Shown: positions 35,743 through 44,077, numbered from the stretch's first letter. The stretch: DNA of 64,000 nucleotides from Bacteroidaceae bacterium (GCA_017442185.1 JAFSAT010000040.1:1-64000), one strand, 5' to 3'. Program-made: numbers and translations. Notes: a model not told the origin generated them from the sequence alone.

Positions 35743-37062
35743 ATGAAAAAGATTTTATTACTCTTTTTAACAATGATGCCCCTGTGCACATGGGCACAGA
35801 TGAAATTAGAAGTAACAGACATCAGCGATCCCACCGGCGTTTACTCCTGCGAGGATAGAAACGAGATGAAAGTAATCTTCTACTGCGACTCGTCACTGAC
35901 CCTTAAGTTCCGTTCGAGCTACAACGATGTAATATCGGCAAAAAAGAGCCTCGAAGGCACAACCACATCCTACGAGATAATACTCCCCACAAATGCACGA
36001 GGAACATCCTACGACGGCCGTATATTCGAGGTATATGCCGACGGATTCGACCCCACAGAATTTGTTCAGTTCAACCATCCCAAAAGCACACTGCTCGAAT
36101 ACAAAGTAACCAACCAATATATTAAAGCAAAAAATCCCTACTACAAGTGCATTTACACTGCCGAAGAGCACTTTAAGAACTACAAGTACGAGGATGCCAA
36201 AAATCAATATCTGATGTCTAAAGAGTATCCCGAATATGAAGGATACAAAGAATCAGTTGACGATAAAATAACACAAATAGACTCTATCATACGCTGGCGC
36301 AACGAGGCCAACGACTTGCTGACAGATGCAAAATACATCGAAGCATATAACACATACAAAAAAATCATCATGCTTAATCCCAACGATAAATTCGTTGAGA
36401 TAAAAATGAACGATTGCAGCGTGCGTTACAAGAGCGATTGCAACATCTATTTCTCAAGAGCCGAAGACCTATACTACAACAAAAAATACAAAGAGGCTCT
36501 CGACTTGTACCAAAAGGTTCTGGATATGGACTGCTCACAATCTACGTCGGCAAATGAGAGAATCATATTCATACAAAACGAAATTCAATCCAAGAAAGAT
36601 AAGAACAGCATTCTTCTTTATGAGTGGTCGGAGGAGATGGTATTCGGACTTACCATTGGAAAGTGTAAAGATAACAAATGGGGCGGATACTTCAGCCTTC
36701 ACTTGAACGAAGATATTTTTGAATTCCCCAAGAGCAAAAAGGACCCCAGCAAATTTGGCGAGGCAAGTGCATCGTTCGGTTGGACAAAAAAGATTGTAAA
36801 ACCTGTGTGGCTGCACTTCGGTATCGGATATGCCGGCGGTGGTTACTTTGAACTTGACGAAGAGAATAATTACTACGACGAAGAGGAGGAGGATTATACT
36901 CTCAATTGGTACAACAGCATTGCACCCGAAGTTGGAGCTATCGTGAAATTCTGGCATGTCACTCTTAAGTATACATTTCAATACAGATATTGTATCAACG
37001 AAGAGGACGAAGAGGCTTTGGGAACACAGCGTCACTTCATAGGAGTGGGATTCTGCTGGTAA
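35743..37062 (+). CDS. Exported TPR protein with beta-rich C-terminus
   Basis: A 439-residue protein with a signal peptide ending T-W-A-Q near 19. Residues about 20-125 are a beta domain and about 130-280 hold TPR-like helix pairs (A-E-E-H-F-K-N-Y-K-Y-E-D-A and Y-N-K-K-Y-K-E-A-L-D-L-Y). The last 140 residues alternate polar and aromatic residues in short strands and end in G-V-G-F-C-W, reminiscent of an outer-membrane strand with a terminal aromatic residue. It may anchor at the outer membrane. It is the last gene of the exported cluster, before a 23-bp terminator stem. Confidence 0.75.
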   Translation: MKKILLLFLTMMPLCTWAQMKLEVTDISDPTGVYSCEDRNEMKVIFYCDSSLTLKFRSSYNDVISAKKSLEGTTTSYEIILPTNARGTSYDGRIFEVYADGFDPTEFVQFNHPKSTLLEYKVTNQYIKAKNPYYKCIYTAEEHFKNYKYEDAKNQYLMSKEYPEYEGYKESVDDKITQIDSIIRWRNEANDLLTDAKYIEAYNTYKKIIMLNPNDKFVEIKMNDCSVRYKSDCNIYFSRAEDLYYNKKYKEALDLYQKVLDMDCSQSTSANERIIFIQNEIQSKKDKNSILLYEWSEEMVFGLTIGKCKDNKWGGYFSLHLNEDIFEFPKSKKDPSKFGEASASFGWTKKIVKPVWLHFGIGYAGGGYFELDEENNYYDEEEEDYTLNWYNSIAPEVGAIVKFWHVTLKYTFQYRYCINEEDEEALGTQRHFIGVGFCW

Positions 37063-37087
37063 AAAAAAGACAATAAGGTATTTATAT

Positions 37088-37138
37088 AAAATTATCAGAG
37101 CGTCAAAAAAGTTGTTTTTTTGACGCTCTGATAATTTT
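37088..37138. terminator. Bidirectional terminator between the exported cluster and the TIR gene
   Basis: A perfect 23-bp inverted repeat (37088-37110 and 37116-37138) with core CAGAGCGTC/GACGCTCTG and a five-base loop. A and T runs on both sides serve the two convergent units. Confidence 0.92.
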
Positions 37139-37165
37139 ATCTGTTTAAGTAAGCTACACAAGGAG

Positions 37166-38461
37166 TCATTCCACATACACCGGACGTATCGCAAAGCCGA
37201 CAGCTTTCAGCTCTTCGGCAACATTTTGCACAGTATCGTCAAAACCTATTCTGAATGCTTTTGTAACAACTTTATCGGCAGTTCCGGTCCAATAATATCC
37301 GTGCATTCCCACGTGGAACACAACACTCCCCTGACGAAGCCCCGATGCCGGCAAGAAGATGGCGTTACCGTTAGGCCCTACAACCTTATATCCGTGCATT
37401 CCGTTATATGTACTCCACTGCCACTGACATTTTTGCAACAGCTCCTCGACCTCGTGTTTATCGGGCAGTCGCCACCCACTGCCCCACTCGGCCGTTGCCG
37501 CGTCGTAATCGGTTGCGCTTATATCGCCTACATCCTTACATTCAGCCTCGTCTCCATGCGAATATGTCTCCCAATTGTAGGTGTTTTTATGCGTTGTCTC
37601 ACCCCACGCATAGTAGTGTCCGCATCCCTCGGGATATGTCGCACCCAGATTATATCCTGCCCAAGATACGGAAAGTCCAAGGTCTACTATTTGGTCGACA
37701 GAAACGGGAACAGCTTGCAATTCCTCGGCTGTTAATCGGCCTGCTTGATTGTCGGTGACCGACAAATCTTGTTCATCACCCCCCTCTTTTGTCACCATAT
37801 TCGGAATTAAAATTATTGCCAAAAGCGCAAGAAGAATCAATGAAACAACCATCAAGATACTCTTTTTACTGCCACGCGAATCTACGGGCCGGAGCCTCTC
37901 TTTAGCTGATGAAACGGTTTCAGATGTTTCGACAGGCGTTTGTTTGGGGAAATATTCTTGCGGCTCTATTTTATGAACAAGCTGCTCCGGCTCTGAGTGC
38001 TCCCCGTCATGCTCCGGCTCTACGGGTGGGGTATCGTTTGCAACAACAGGCTGCACAAGCTCACGCCCCAACAGACGCCCGACATTATCGCGCAATTCAT
38101 CAAACCCCTGCTCAATGTCGGGAAAGGCATCTATCCAATTTATATTCTTAAGGTAGTACTTTTTTGCTCCTTGAAACTCAACGTCGGCAATTCGGCATGT
38201 TAAAATGGGTTTACCATCTTCGCTTGCAATCTCAATCTCGCGGTCGACCTGTCGCGAACGATTGAAATTGTCCGAAAAAACCACAAGCATCATGCTGCTG
38301 TTGTCGAGCGCCGAAATAATCTCTTCGGCCCACACCTTTCCTTTGGGTATATCACGAAAAGCAACAAAGCAACGCACATCGCACTCCTCGAGATGCCTGC
38401 AAATGCTTTGAACCGCATCTTTATCTTTGCTGGAATAACTTATAAAAACATCGTATCTCAT
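37166..38461 (-). CDS. TIR domain - transmembrane - FISUMP domain protein
   Basis: A 431-residue protein with three parts. Residues 1 to about 132 form a TIR domain: Y-D-V-F-I-S-Y-S-S-K-D at 3-13, a BB-loop-like R-D-I-P-K-G at 36-41, and S-R-Q-V-D-R-E at 69-75, whose Glu75 is at the place of the NAD-cleaving glutamate of enzymatic TIRs. An acidic/proline linker follows, then a basic patch and one membrane helix (about 202-220). Residues about 258-431 match the FISUMP-type domain (Y-Y-A-W-G-E, W-R-L-P, I-F-L-P-A-S-G, Y-W-T-G, I-R-P-V). By the positive-inside rule the TIR is cytoplasmic and the FISUMP part faces the periplasm. Its role is unknown; a receptor is my inference. Confidence 0.85.
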   Translation of the reverse strand: MRYDVFISYSSKDKDAVQSICRHLEECDVRCFVAFRDIPKGKVWAEEIISALDNSSMMLVVFSDNFNRSRQVDREIEIASEDGKPILTCRIADVEFQGAKKYYLKNINWIDAFPDIEQGFDELRDNVGRLLGRELVQPVVANDTPPVEPEHDGEHSEPEQLVHKIEPQEYFPKQTPVETSETVSSAKERLRPVDSRGSKKSILMVVSLILLALLAIILIPNMVTKEGGDEQDLSVTDNQAGRLTAEELQAVPVSVDQIVDLGLSVSWAGYNLGATYPEGCGHYYAWGETTHKNTYNWETYSHGDEAECKDVGDISATDYDAATAEWGSGWRLPDKHEVEELLQKCQWQWSTYNGMHGYKVVGPNGNAIFLPASGLRQGSVVFHVGMHGYYWTGTADKVVTKAFRIGFDDTVQNVAEELKAVGFAIRPVYVE

Positions 38462-38486
38462 AGCATAGTGTCTTGTCTACAAAAAG

Positions 38487-38494
38487 CAAATATA
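38487..38494 (-). promoter_or_regulatory. Minus-7 box of the TIR gene, inside repeat unit 1
   Basis: TATATTTG on the minus strand, 25 bases before the start codon. The same octamer recurs in each repeat unit (38572, 38657) and in the partial fourth (38742). The nearest minus-33 candidate is imperfect (CTTG, 22-base spacer). Confidence 0.5.
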
Positions 38495-38749
38495 TAAACA
38501 AACGAGCAAGAAATATCAAGCTTGCTTGAATATTTTTCACAGCGAGTGAAGAATATATTCGAGGTTTACCTCAAATATATAAACAAACGAGCGAGAAATA
38601 TCAAGCTTGATTGAATATTTTTCACAGCGAGAGAAGAAAATATTCGAAGTTTACTTCAAATATATAAACAAACGAGCAAGAAATATCAAGCTTGCTTGAA
38701 TATTTTTCACAGCGAGTGAAGAAAGTATTCGAAGTTTACTTCAAATATA
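38487..38749. repeat. Three 85-bp tandem repeats upstream of the TIR gene
   Basis: Units at 38487-38571, 38572-38656 and 38657-38741, with eight bases of a fourth (CAAATATA, 38742-38749). Units differ at a few positions, six between units 1 and 2. Each unit can form three hairpins: AAATATCAAGC-TT-GCTTGAATATTT, TTCAC-AGCGA-GTGAA, and GAGG-TTTA-CCTC inside an AT stem. The gap 38462-38864 holds these repeats, the TIR promoter and the mnmG promoter. Confidence 0.92.
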
Positions 38750-38787
38750 GCAAAAAAGAGCTATATTAACCCTTATTAAGCCGCAAA

Positions 38788-38819
38788 TTTCGCTGTTCAA
38801 ATAAAATACATTACTTTTG
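38788..38819 (+). promoter_or_regulatory. Promoter of mnmG
   Basis: TTTC (38788-38791), a 20-base spacer and TACTTTTG (38812-38819): a full minus-7 box and one mismatch in the minus-33 box. Confidence 0.6.
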
Positions 38820-38864
38820 CACATGGTGGCAAACAACGCCGGATGATGTAAAAAATATATACAG

Positions 38865-40736
38865 GTGACATTCAATTACGATATTTTGATTATAGGTGCA
38901 GGGCATGCGGGATGCGAAGCCGCTGCAGCTGCAGCCAATTTGGGTGCAAAAACATGTCTCATCACCATGGACATGAACAAGATTGCGCAAATGAGTTGCA
39001 ACCCGGCCGTAGGCGGAATAGCAAAAGGACAGATTGTGAGAGAGATTGATGCACTCGGAGGATATATGGGTATTGTAACCGACAGAGCTTCGATACAGTT
39101 TCGCATGCTGAACCGCTCGAAAGGCCCGGCCATGTGGAGTCCGCGTGCGCAGTGCGACAGAGTAAAGTTCAGCATCCTATGGCGAGAAATCCTCGAGAAT
39201 ATACCGAACCTTCACATGTGGCAGGATTGCGCCGTAGAACTCATTGTAGAGGACGGAAAGGCCGTTGGTGTATACACACAGCAGGGAGCAGAATTTCGTG
39301 CCCACAGCGTCATTATAACAGCCGGAACGTTTCTTAACGGACTCATGCACATAGGACGTGTAAAGATAGAAGGCGGACGAATTGCAGAACCTGCGGCAAA
39401 AGGCCTTACCGAGAGTATCGTAAAACACGGAATAAACATGGGGAGAATGAAAACCGGTACTCCTGTTCGCTTAGACAAACGCAGCATAAAGACAGAACTA
39501 CTTGATATTCAACATGGTGACAACGATTTTCATCATTTTTCGTACAACAATGTTACGCGCAATTTAGAGCAAAAAACGTGTTGGGCCTGCTACACAAACC
39601 CCGAAGTTCACGAAACACTGCGTAACGGGTTGGATGAATCGCCTCTATACAACGGACAGATACAAAGCATTGGCCCGCGATACTGCCCCAGCATAGAGAC
39701 AAAGATTGTGACCTTTCCTGAACGCGACCGTCACCTGCTGTTTTTAGAACCCGAGGGAGAGACAACGCAAGAGATTTACGTAAACGGATTCTCTTCTTCA
39801 CTCCCAATGGATATACAACTTACGGCACTTAGAAAAATCCCGGCACTCAAAGATGCAGTGGCCTACCGACCGGGATACGCAATAGAATATGACTACTTCG
39901 ACCCAACACAGTTGCGCCACACATTGGAGTCAAAGGTTGTAGAGAATCTGTTTTTTGCAGGACAGGTGAACGGAACCACAGGATACGAAGAGGCTGCCGG
40001 ACAAGGCATAATAGCCGGCATAAACGCAGCACTCAAAATACAAGGGAGAGAGGAATTTATTCTGCACCGCGACGAAGCATATATCGGTGTACTTATCGAC
40101 GACCTTGTAACAAAAGGAGTAGACGAACCATACAGAATGTTCACTTCGCGTGCCGAATATCGCATACTTTTACGCAGCGATAATGCCGACATCCGTCTAA
40201 CCGAACGAGCCTATAAAATAGGTCTTGCTACAAAAGAGCGCTACACCCGTCTTTTAGAGAAGCGAAAAAAAATTGCAGAATTAACAGAATTTATCGCAAA
40301 TTTCTCTGTAAAAGCCGAACTTATAAATAAAGGTTTGGAAGCGTTAGGCACCACCCCATTAAACAGAGGATGCAAATTGTGGGCAATCATTGAACGACCA
40401 CAGATAACCATAGAAAGCATTGCAGAATATATCGCACCGTTAAAATCAAGGCTGCAAAAATTGGGAGACGACCGCGAAGAGATTGTAGAAGCAACCGAGA
40501 TAGAGATTAAATACAGTGGTTATATTCTGAGAGAGAGAGAGCTGGCACAGAAGATGCAACGCCTCGAAAATATCCGCATAAAAGGACGATTCAACTACAA
40601 CACCATAGAATCGCTTTCGACCGAGGCCCGTCAAAAACTAACATCAATACAACCCGAGACTTTAGCACAAGCAAGCCGCATTCCGGGAGTATCACCAAGC
40701 GACATAAACGTGCTTCTCGTTCTTGCGCATAAATAA
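38865..40736 (+). CDS. mnmG: tRNA uridine-5-carboxymethylaminomethyl synthase MnmG (GidA)
   Basis: MnmG with MnmE adds the carboxymethylaminomethyl group to uridine 34 of several tRNAs. The protein is 623 residues, the normal length. The FAD-binding loop is I-G-A-G-H-A-G-C-E-A (11-20), and the family blocks C-N-P-A-V-G-G, R-M-L-N-R-S-K-G-P-A and G-T-F-L-N-G are intact, as is the C-terminal helical MnmE-binding region. The start is GTG at 38865; the only nearby ATGs upstream (38843 and 38846) are followed at once by a stop or are out of frame. It opens the mnmG-apt-uvrC-dtd-mazG-deoC group, and a parS-type palindrome begins two bases after its stop. Confidence 0.96.
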   Translation: MTFNYDILIIGAGHAGCEAAAAAANLGAKTCLITMDMNKIAQMSCNPAVGGIAKGQIVREIDALGGYMGIVTDRASIQFRMLNRSKGPAMWSPRAQCDRVKFSILWREILENIPNLHMWQDCAVELIVEDGKAVGVYTQQGAEFRAHSVIITAGTFLNGLMHIGRVKIEGGRIAEPAAKGLTESIVKHGINMGRMKTGTPVRLDKRSIKTELLDIQHGDNDFHHFSYNNVTRNLEQKTCWACYTNPEVHETLRNGLDESPLYNGQIQSIGPRYCPSIETKIVTFPERDRHLLFLEPEGETTQEIYVNGFSSSLPMDIQLTALRKIPALKDAVAYRPGYAIEYDYFDPTQLRHTLESKVVENLFFAGQVNGTTGYEEAAGQGIIAGINAALKIQGREEFILHRDEAYIGVLIDDLVTKGVDEPYRMFTSRAEYRILLRSDNADIRLTERAYKIGLATKERYTRLLEKRKKIAELTEFIANFSVKAELINKGLEALGTTPLNRGCKLWAIIERPQITIESIAEYIAPLKSRLQKLGDDREEIVEATEIEIKYSGYILRERELAQKMQRLENIRIKGRFNYNTIESLSTEARQKLTSIQPETLAQASRIPGVSPSDINVLLVLAHK

Positions 40737-40737
40737 A

Positions 40738-40753
40738 TGTTCCACGTGGAACA
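40738..40753. promoter_or_regulatory. parS: parS-type ParB-binding site
   Basis: TGTTCCACGTGGAACA is a perfect 16-bp palindrome and fits the bacterial parS consensus tGTTnCACGTGnAACa at every position. It lies directly after the mnmG stop codon and before apt. Confidence 0.85.
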
Positions 40754-40823
40754 CGCTATAAAAAAAACAGACACACGCACAGATAGATATAATATAAAAA
40801 GAACTTATAAAAGAGCAAAAGAG

Positions 40824-41360
40824 ATGAACAAAGACCTATTACTTTCAAACCTAAGAAACATACCCGACTTTCCTATTCCCGGAATACAGTTTAAGGATGT
40901 AACATCACTCTTCAAAAACCCCGCATGTATGAGAGAGATGGACAAGACACTATACGAAATGTATAAAGATTGTGGAATAACTAAAATTGTGGGAATTGAA
41001 TCGCGAGGATTTGTGATGGCCTCGGCGCTGGCAGTAAAACTTAACGCAGGCTTTGTACCCATACGCAAGCCGGGCAAACTACCTGCCGAAACAATCAGCG
41101 AAAGCTACACAAAAGAGTATGGAACCGACACAATAGAGATACACAAAGATGCCATCGACACAAACGATGTTGTGCTCATACACGACGACCTTCTTGCTAC
41201 GGGCGGAACAATGCTGGCCGCCTATAATCTGATAAAAAAGATGAACGCAAAGAAAATATACATTAACTTCATAATAGAACTGGAAGGATTAGGCGGACGC
41301 TCGATATTTCCTGCCGAAGCAGACATAAGAGCACTGCTAAACGTAGAGGTGAACGAATAA
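40824..41360 (+). CDS. apt: Adenine phosphoribosyltransferase
   Basis: Apt makes AMP from adenine and PRPP (purine salvage). From the start M-N-K-D-L at 40824 the protein has 178 residues, as expected. The PRPP loop is V-L-I-H-D-D-L-L-A-T-G-G-T (about 119-131), I-E-S-R-G-F lies near residue 62, and the N-terminal I-P-D-F-P-I-P-G-I-Q-F is typical. An open frame extends 29 codons upstream through the parS palindrome (reading M-F-H-V-E-H) but is not expected to be coding. The stop overlaps the uvrC start by one base. Confidence 0.95.
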   Translation: MNKDLLLSNLRNIPDFPIPGIQFKDVTSLFKNPACMREMDKTLYEMYKDCGITKIVGIESRGFVMASALAVKLNAGFVPIRKPGKLPAETISESYTKEYGTDTIEIHKDAIDTNDVVLIHDDLLATGGTMLAAYNLIKKMNAKKIYINFIIELEGLGGRSIFPAEADIRALLNVEVNE

Positions 41361-43180
41361 TGAAGAAAGAAGAGCGCGACCAAAGAGAACAACATCTTTT
41401 AGGTATAGTTAGCAATCTGCCCGACTCACCGGGTTGCTATCAATACCTGAACGAGGATGGTGTTATCATATATGTTGGAAAGGCAAAAAACCTGAAACGT
41501 CGCGTATCGTCGTACTTCAACAAAGAGCAGATAACACTTAAGACACGACTGCTCGTCAGCAAAATTTGCGATATAAAGTACATTGTTGTAAACAGCGAGG
41601 CCGACGCCCTGCTTCTTGAGAACAACCTCATCAAACAGCATAAGCCTCGCTACAACATTCTTCTGAAAGACGACAAAACCTATCCGTCTATATGTGTCAG
41701 CAACGACTACTTTCCAAAGCTCTTTAAGACACGAAAAATAATACGAGGCGCAGGCAAATACTATGGGCCATACAGCAATATCGGCGCCTTAAACACACTG
41801 CTCAATCTGATAAAAGAGATATATCCACTGCGCACATGCAATCTGAAGATTACACCAGAAACTGTGCGCGAAGGCAAGCTGAAAGCCTGCCTCGAGTATC
41901 AAATAAAAAACTGCTGCGCACCCTGCATAGGATGTATATCGCACGATGAATACAGAAAATATATCGAAGAGATAACATCAATACTAAAAGGGGATATAAG
42001 AAAATTGCAAGAAAAACTACTCACAGAAATAAATATTCTTGCATCGGAAATGAAGTTTGAAGAGGCACAGGTACTTAAAGAACGGTACGACTTAATCGAG
42101 AATTTCCGCACGCGAAGCGAGGTTGTAAACTCATCACTCACCAATCTTGATGTATTCAACATCGAAAGTGATGAGAAAAGCGCATATATAAACTTTCTAC
42201 ACATTACAAACGGCTGCATAAACCAAGCATTCACCATCGAATATAAGAAAAAGCTCGATGAAAGCGACGAAGAAATATTACTGATGGGTATCATAGAAAT
42301 GCGCGAACGATTCGCCAGCAACGCCAAAGAGATAATAACACCATTTCCGATAAATATTCCTCTGGAGGGTATTACCGTCACCAATCCGCAAAAAGGCGAA
42401 AAAGCACGACTCCTCTCACTCTCGCGGCTCAACGTCAAACAATACAAAGCCGACAGGATGAAGCAAGAAGAGAAACTGAATCCCGAACAAAAAAACACTC
42501 GTTTGATGAAAGAGATACAGCAAGAACTACACATGGACAAACTACCCATCATAATAGAATGTTTCGATAATTCAAACATACAGGGCACCGATGCAGTAGC
42601 AGCATGTGTAGTGTTCAACAAGTTGAAACCATCAAAAAAAGAGTATAGAAAATACAACATAAAAACCGTAGAGGGAGCCGACGACTACGCATCAATGCGC
42701 GAAGTGACACGCAGACGCTACACACGCGCAATAGCAGAAAACGCCCCACTACCCCACCTTATAATTGCCGATGGCGGCAAAGGACAGATGGAAGCAATCA
42801 GAAAAGTGGTGGAAGATGAACTAAACCTCGACATAACGATTGCCGGACTTGTGAAAGACAGCAAACACAGAACAACTGAACTTATTGTAGGACGTGAACA
42901 CAAAAGCATAGGACTGAAACAGCAAAGTGCACTCTTTCGCCTGATGACACACATACAGGACGAGGTGCACCGATTCGCCATAAAATTTCACAGAGAAAAA
43001 CGCAGCAAACGACAAACAGCATCGGAACTTGACAACATAAAAGGAATAGGCGAAAAAAGCAAAACCACACTGCTGAAACACTTTAAGAGCCTTAAAAGAA
43101 TAAGAGAAGCAAGTATCGAAGAAATTACAGCAATAGTAGGAAAATCCAAAGCAGAAATTATAAAAGAAAGTTTGAAATAA
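41360..43180 (+). CDS. uvrC: UvrABC nuclease subunit C
   Basis: UvrC makes both incisions in nucleotide excision repair. The 606 residues hold a GIY-YIG nuclease domain (G-C-Y-Q-Y-L and I-Y-V-G-K-A-K-N-L-K-R-R, about 19-45) and a UVR/UvrB-contact motif (F-E-E-A-Q-V-L-K-E-R-Y). The RNase H-like second nuclease is marked by E-C-F-D-N-S-N-I-Q-G and A-D-G-G-K-G-Q. C-terminal helix-hairpin-helix motifs start at L-D-N-I-K-G-I-G-E-K. It is in the mnmG-apt-uvrC group and overlaps the apt stop codon. Confidence 0.96.
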   Translation: MKKEERDQREQHLLGIVSNLPDSPGCYQYLNEDGVIIYVGKAKNLKRRVSSYFNKEQITLKTRLLVSKICDIKYIVVNSEADALLLENNLIKQHKPRYNILLKDDKTYPSICVSNDYFPKLFKTRKIIRGAGKYYGPYSNIGALNTLLNLIKEIYPLRTCNLKITPETVREGKLKACLEYQIKNCCAPCIGCISHDEYRKYIEEITSILKGDIRKLQEKLLTEINILASEMKFEEAQVLKERYDLIENFRTRSEVVNSSLTNLDVFNIESDEKSAYINFLHITNGCINQAFTIEYKKKLDESDEEILLMGIIEMRERFASNAKEIITPFPINIPLEGITVTNPQKGEKARLLSLSRLNVKQYKADRMKQEEKLNPEQKNTRLMKEIQQELHMDKLPIIIECFDNSNIQGTDAVAACVVFNKLKPSKKEYRKYNIKTVEGADDYASMREVTRRRYTRAIAENAPLPHLIIADGGKGQMEAIRKVVEDELNLDITIAGLVKDSKHRTTELIVGREHKSIGLKQQSALFRLMTHIQDEVHRFAIKFHREKRSKRQTASELDNIKGIGEKSKTTLLKHFKSLKRIREASIEEITAIVGKSKAEIIKESLK

Positions 43181-43288
43181 CCGAGCACAATTCATAACTT
43201 TGCAATAATACGGGATAAAGAAGAGAAAAGCAGAAACCACACCTCCTATTTGCTTGACAAACAAACAATTAAGCAAAAAAACAGCAAA

Positions 43289-43741
43289 ATGAGAGTACTA
43301 ATTCAAAGAGTAAAAAAAGCTTCAGTGAGCATTGATGGGCACACAAAATCAATGATTGACAAAGGGTTACTTGTTTTTGTGGGAATATGCGACGAAGATT
43401 GCGACGAAGATATACAGTGGCTCACTAAAAAGATAACAAATATACGCCTGTTCGACGACGAAAACGGCGTGATGAATAAATCGGTAACAGAGATCGACGG
43501 CGAACTGCTCGCTGTGAGTCAGTTCACACTCATGGCTTCAACAAAAAAGGGCAACCGCCCATCATATATAAAAGCAGCACGTCCCGAAATATCTGTGCCG
43601 CTATACGAGAAATTTTGCAAAGAGCTTGAAGCAAACATAAACAAACCGATAAAAACAGGTGTTTTTGGTGCAGACATGAAAGTTGAACTTATAAACGACG
43701 GTCCTGTAACAATATACATTGACTCTAAAAACAGAGAATAA
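43289..43741 (+). CDS. dtd: D-aminoacyl-tRNA deacylase
   Basis: Dtd removes D-amino acids (and glycine from tRNA-Ala) from mischarged tRNAs. From M-R-V-L-I-Q-R-V at 43289 the product is 150 residues, the family norm. The two signatures S-Q-F-T-L (about 78-82) and the C-terminal N-D-G-P-V-T (about 138-143, in place of the common N-x-G-P-V-T) are both present. A longer frame from 43250 uses a TTG and adds 13 residues without family similarity. It is 12 bases before the MazG-like gene. Confidence 0.95.
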   Translation: MRVLIQRVKKASVSIDGHTKSMIDKGLLVFVGICDEDCDEDIQWLTKKITNIRLFDDENGVMNKSVTEIDGELLAVSQFTLMASTKKGNRPSYIKAARPEISVPLYEKFCKELEANINKPIKTGVFGADMKVELINDGPVTIYIDSKNRE

Positions 43742-43753
43742 AAACAGTAGAAC

Positions 43754-44077
43754 ATGACAATAAAGGAGCTGCAAGAAAGCGTAGACAAATGGATAAAAGA
43801 GTATGGTGTGCGCTACTTCGACGAAATGACAAACATGGCGATTCTGACCGAAGAGGTGGGAGAAGTAGCACGAATCATGGCACGCAAATATGGCGAACAA
43901 TCGTTCAAAAACGGCGAAGATGAAAACCTTGGCGATGAACTTGCCGATGTAATATGGGTTGTGACATGTATTGCCAACCAAACAGGTACGGACCTTACGG
44001 CAGCACTTAAAAAAAATATGGATAAGAAAACAAAAAGAGACAATAAAAGACACAAAGAAAACCACAAACTAGCATAA
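43754..44077 (+). CDS. MazG-like nucleotide pyrophosphohydrolase
   Basis: This 107-residue single-domain all-alpha NTP pyrophosphohydrolase releases pyrophosphate from (possibly damaged) nucleotides. The metal-binding acid motifs are visible as L-T-E-E-V-G-E-V (28-35, the E-x-x-E motif) and L-G-D-E-L-A-D-V (57-64, the E-x-x-D motif). A basic tail rich in Lys and Arg (90-107) follows. It sits between dtd and deoC, consistent with nucleotide housekeeping. The exact substrate is unknown. Confidence 0.9.
   Translation: MTIKELQESVDKWIKEYGVRYFDEMTNMAILTEEVGEVARIMARKYGEQSFKNGEDENLGDELADVIWVVTCIANQTGTDLTAALKKNMDKKTKRDNKRHKENHKLA

Noticed and set aside
38487-38749. CRISPR array
   Set aside because: The 85-bp units are contiguous with no variable spacers, and no cas genes are present. 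The LRR array at 22825-23985 was rejected as CRISPR for the same reason.
40737-40823. A 29-codon upstream extension of apt beginning M-F-H-V-E-H
   Set aside because: The first codons are the parS palindrome, and Apt has its normal length from 40824.
43250-43288. Upstream TTG start for dtd
   Set aside because: The extra 13 residues do not match the family, while M-R-V-L-I-Q-R at 43289 is the standard N-terminus.
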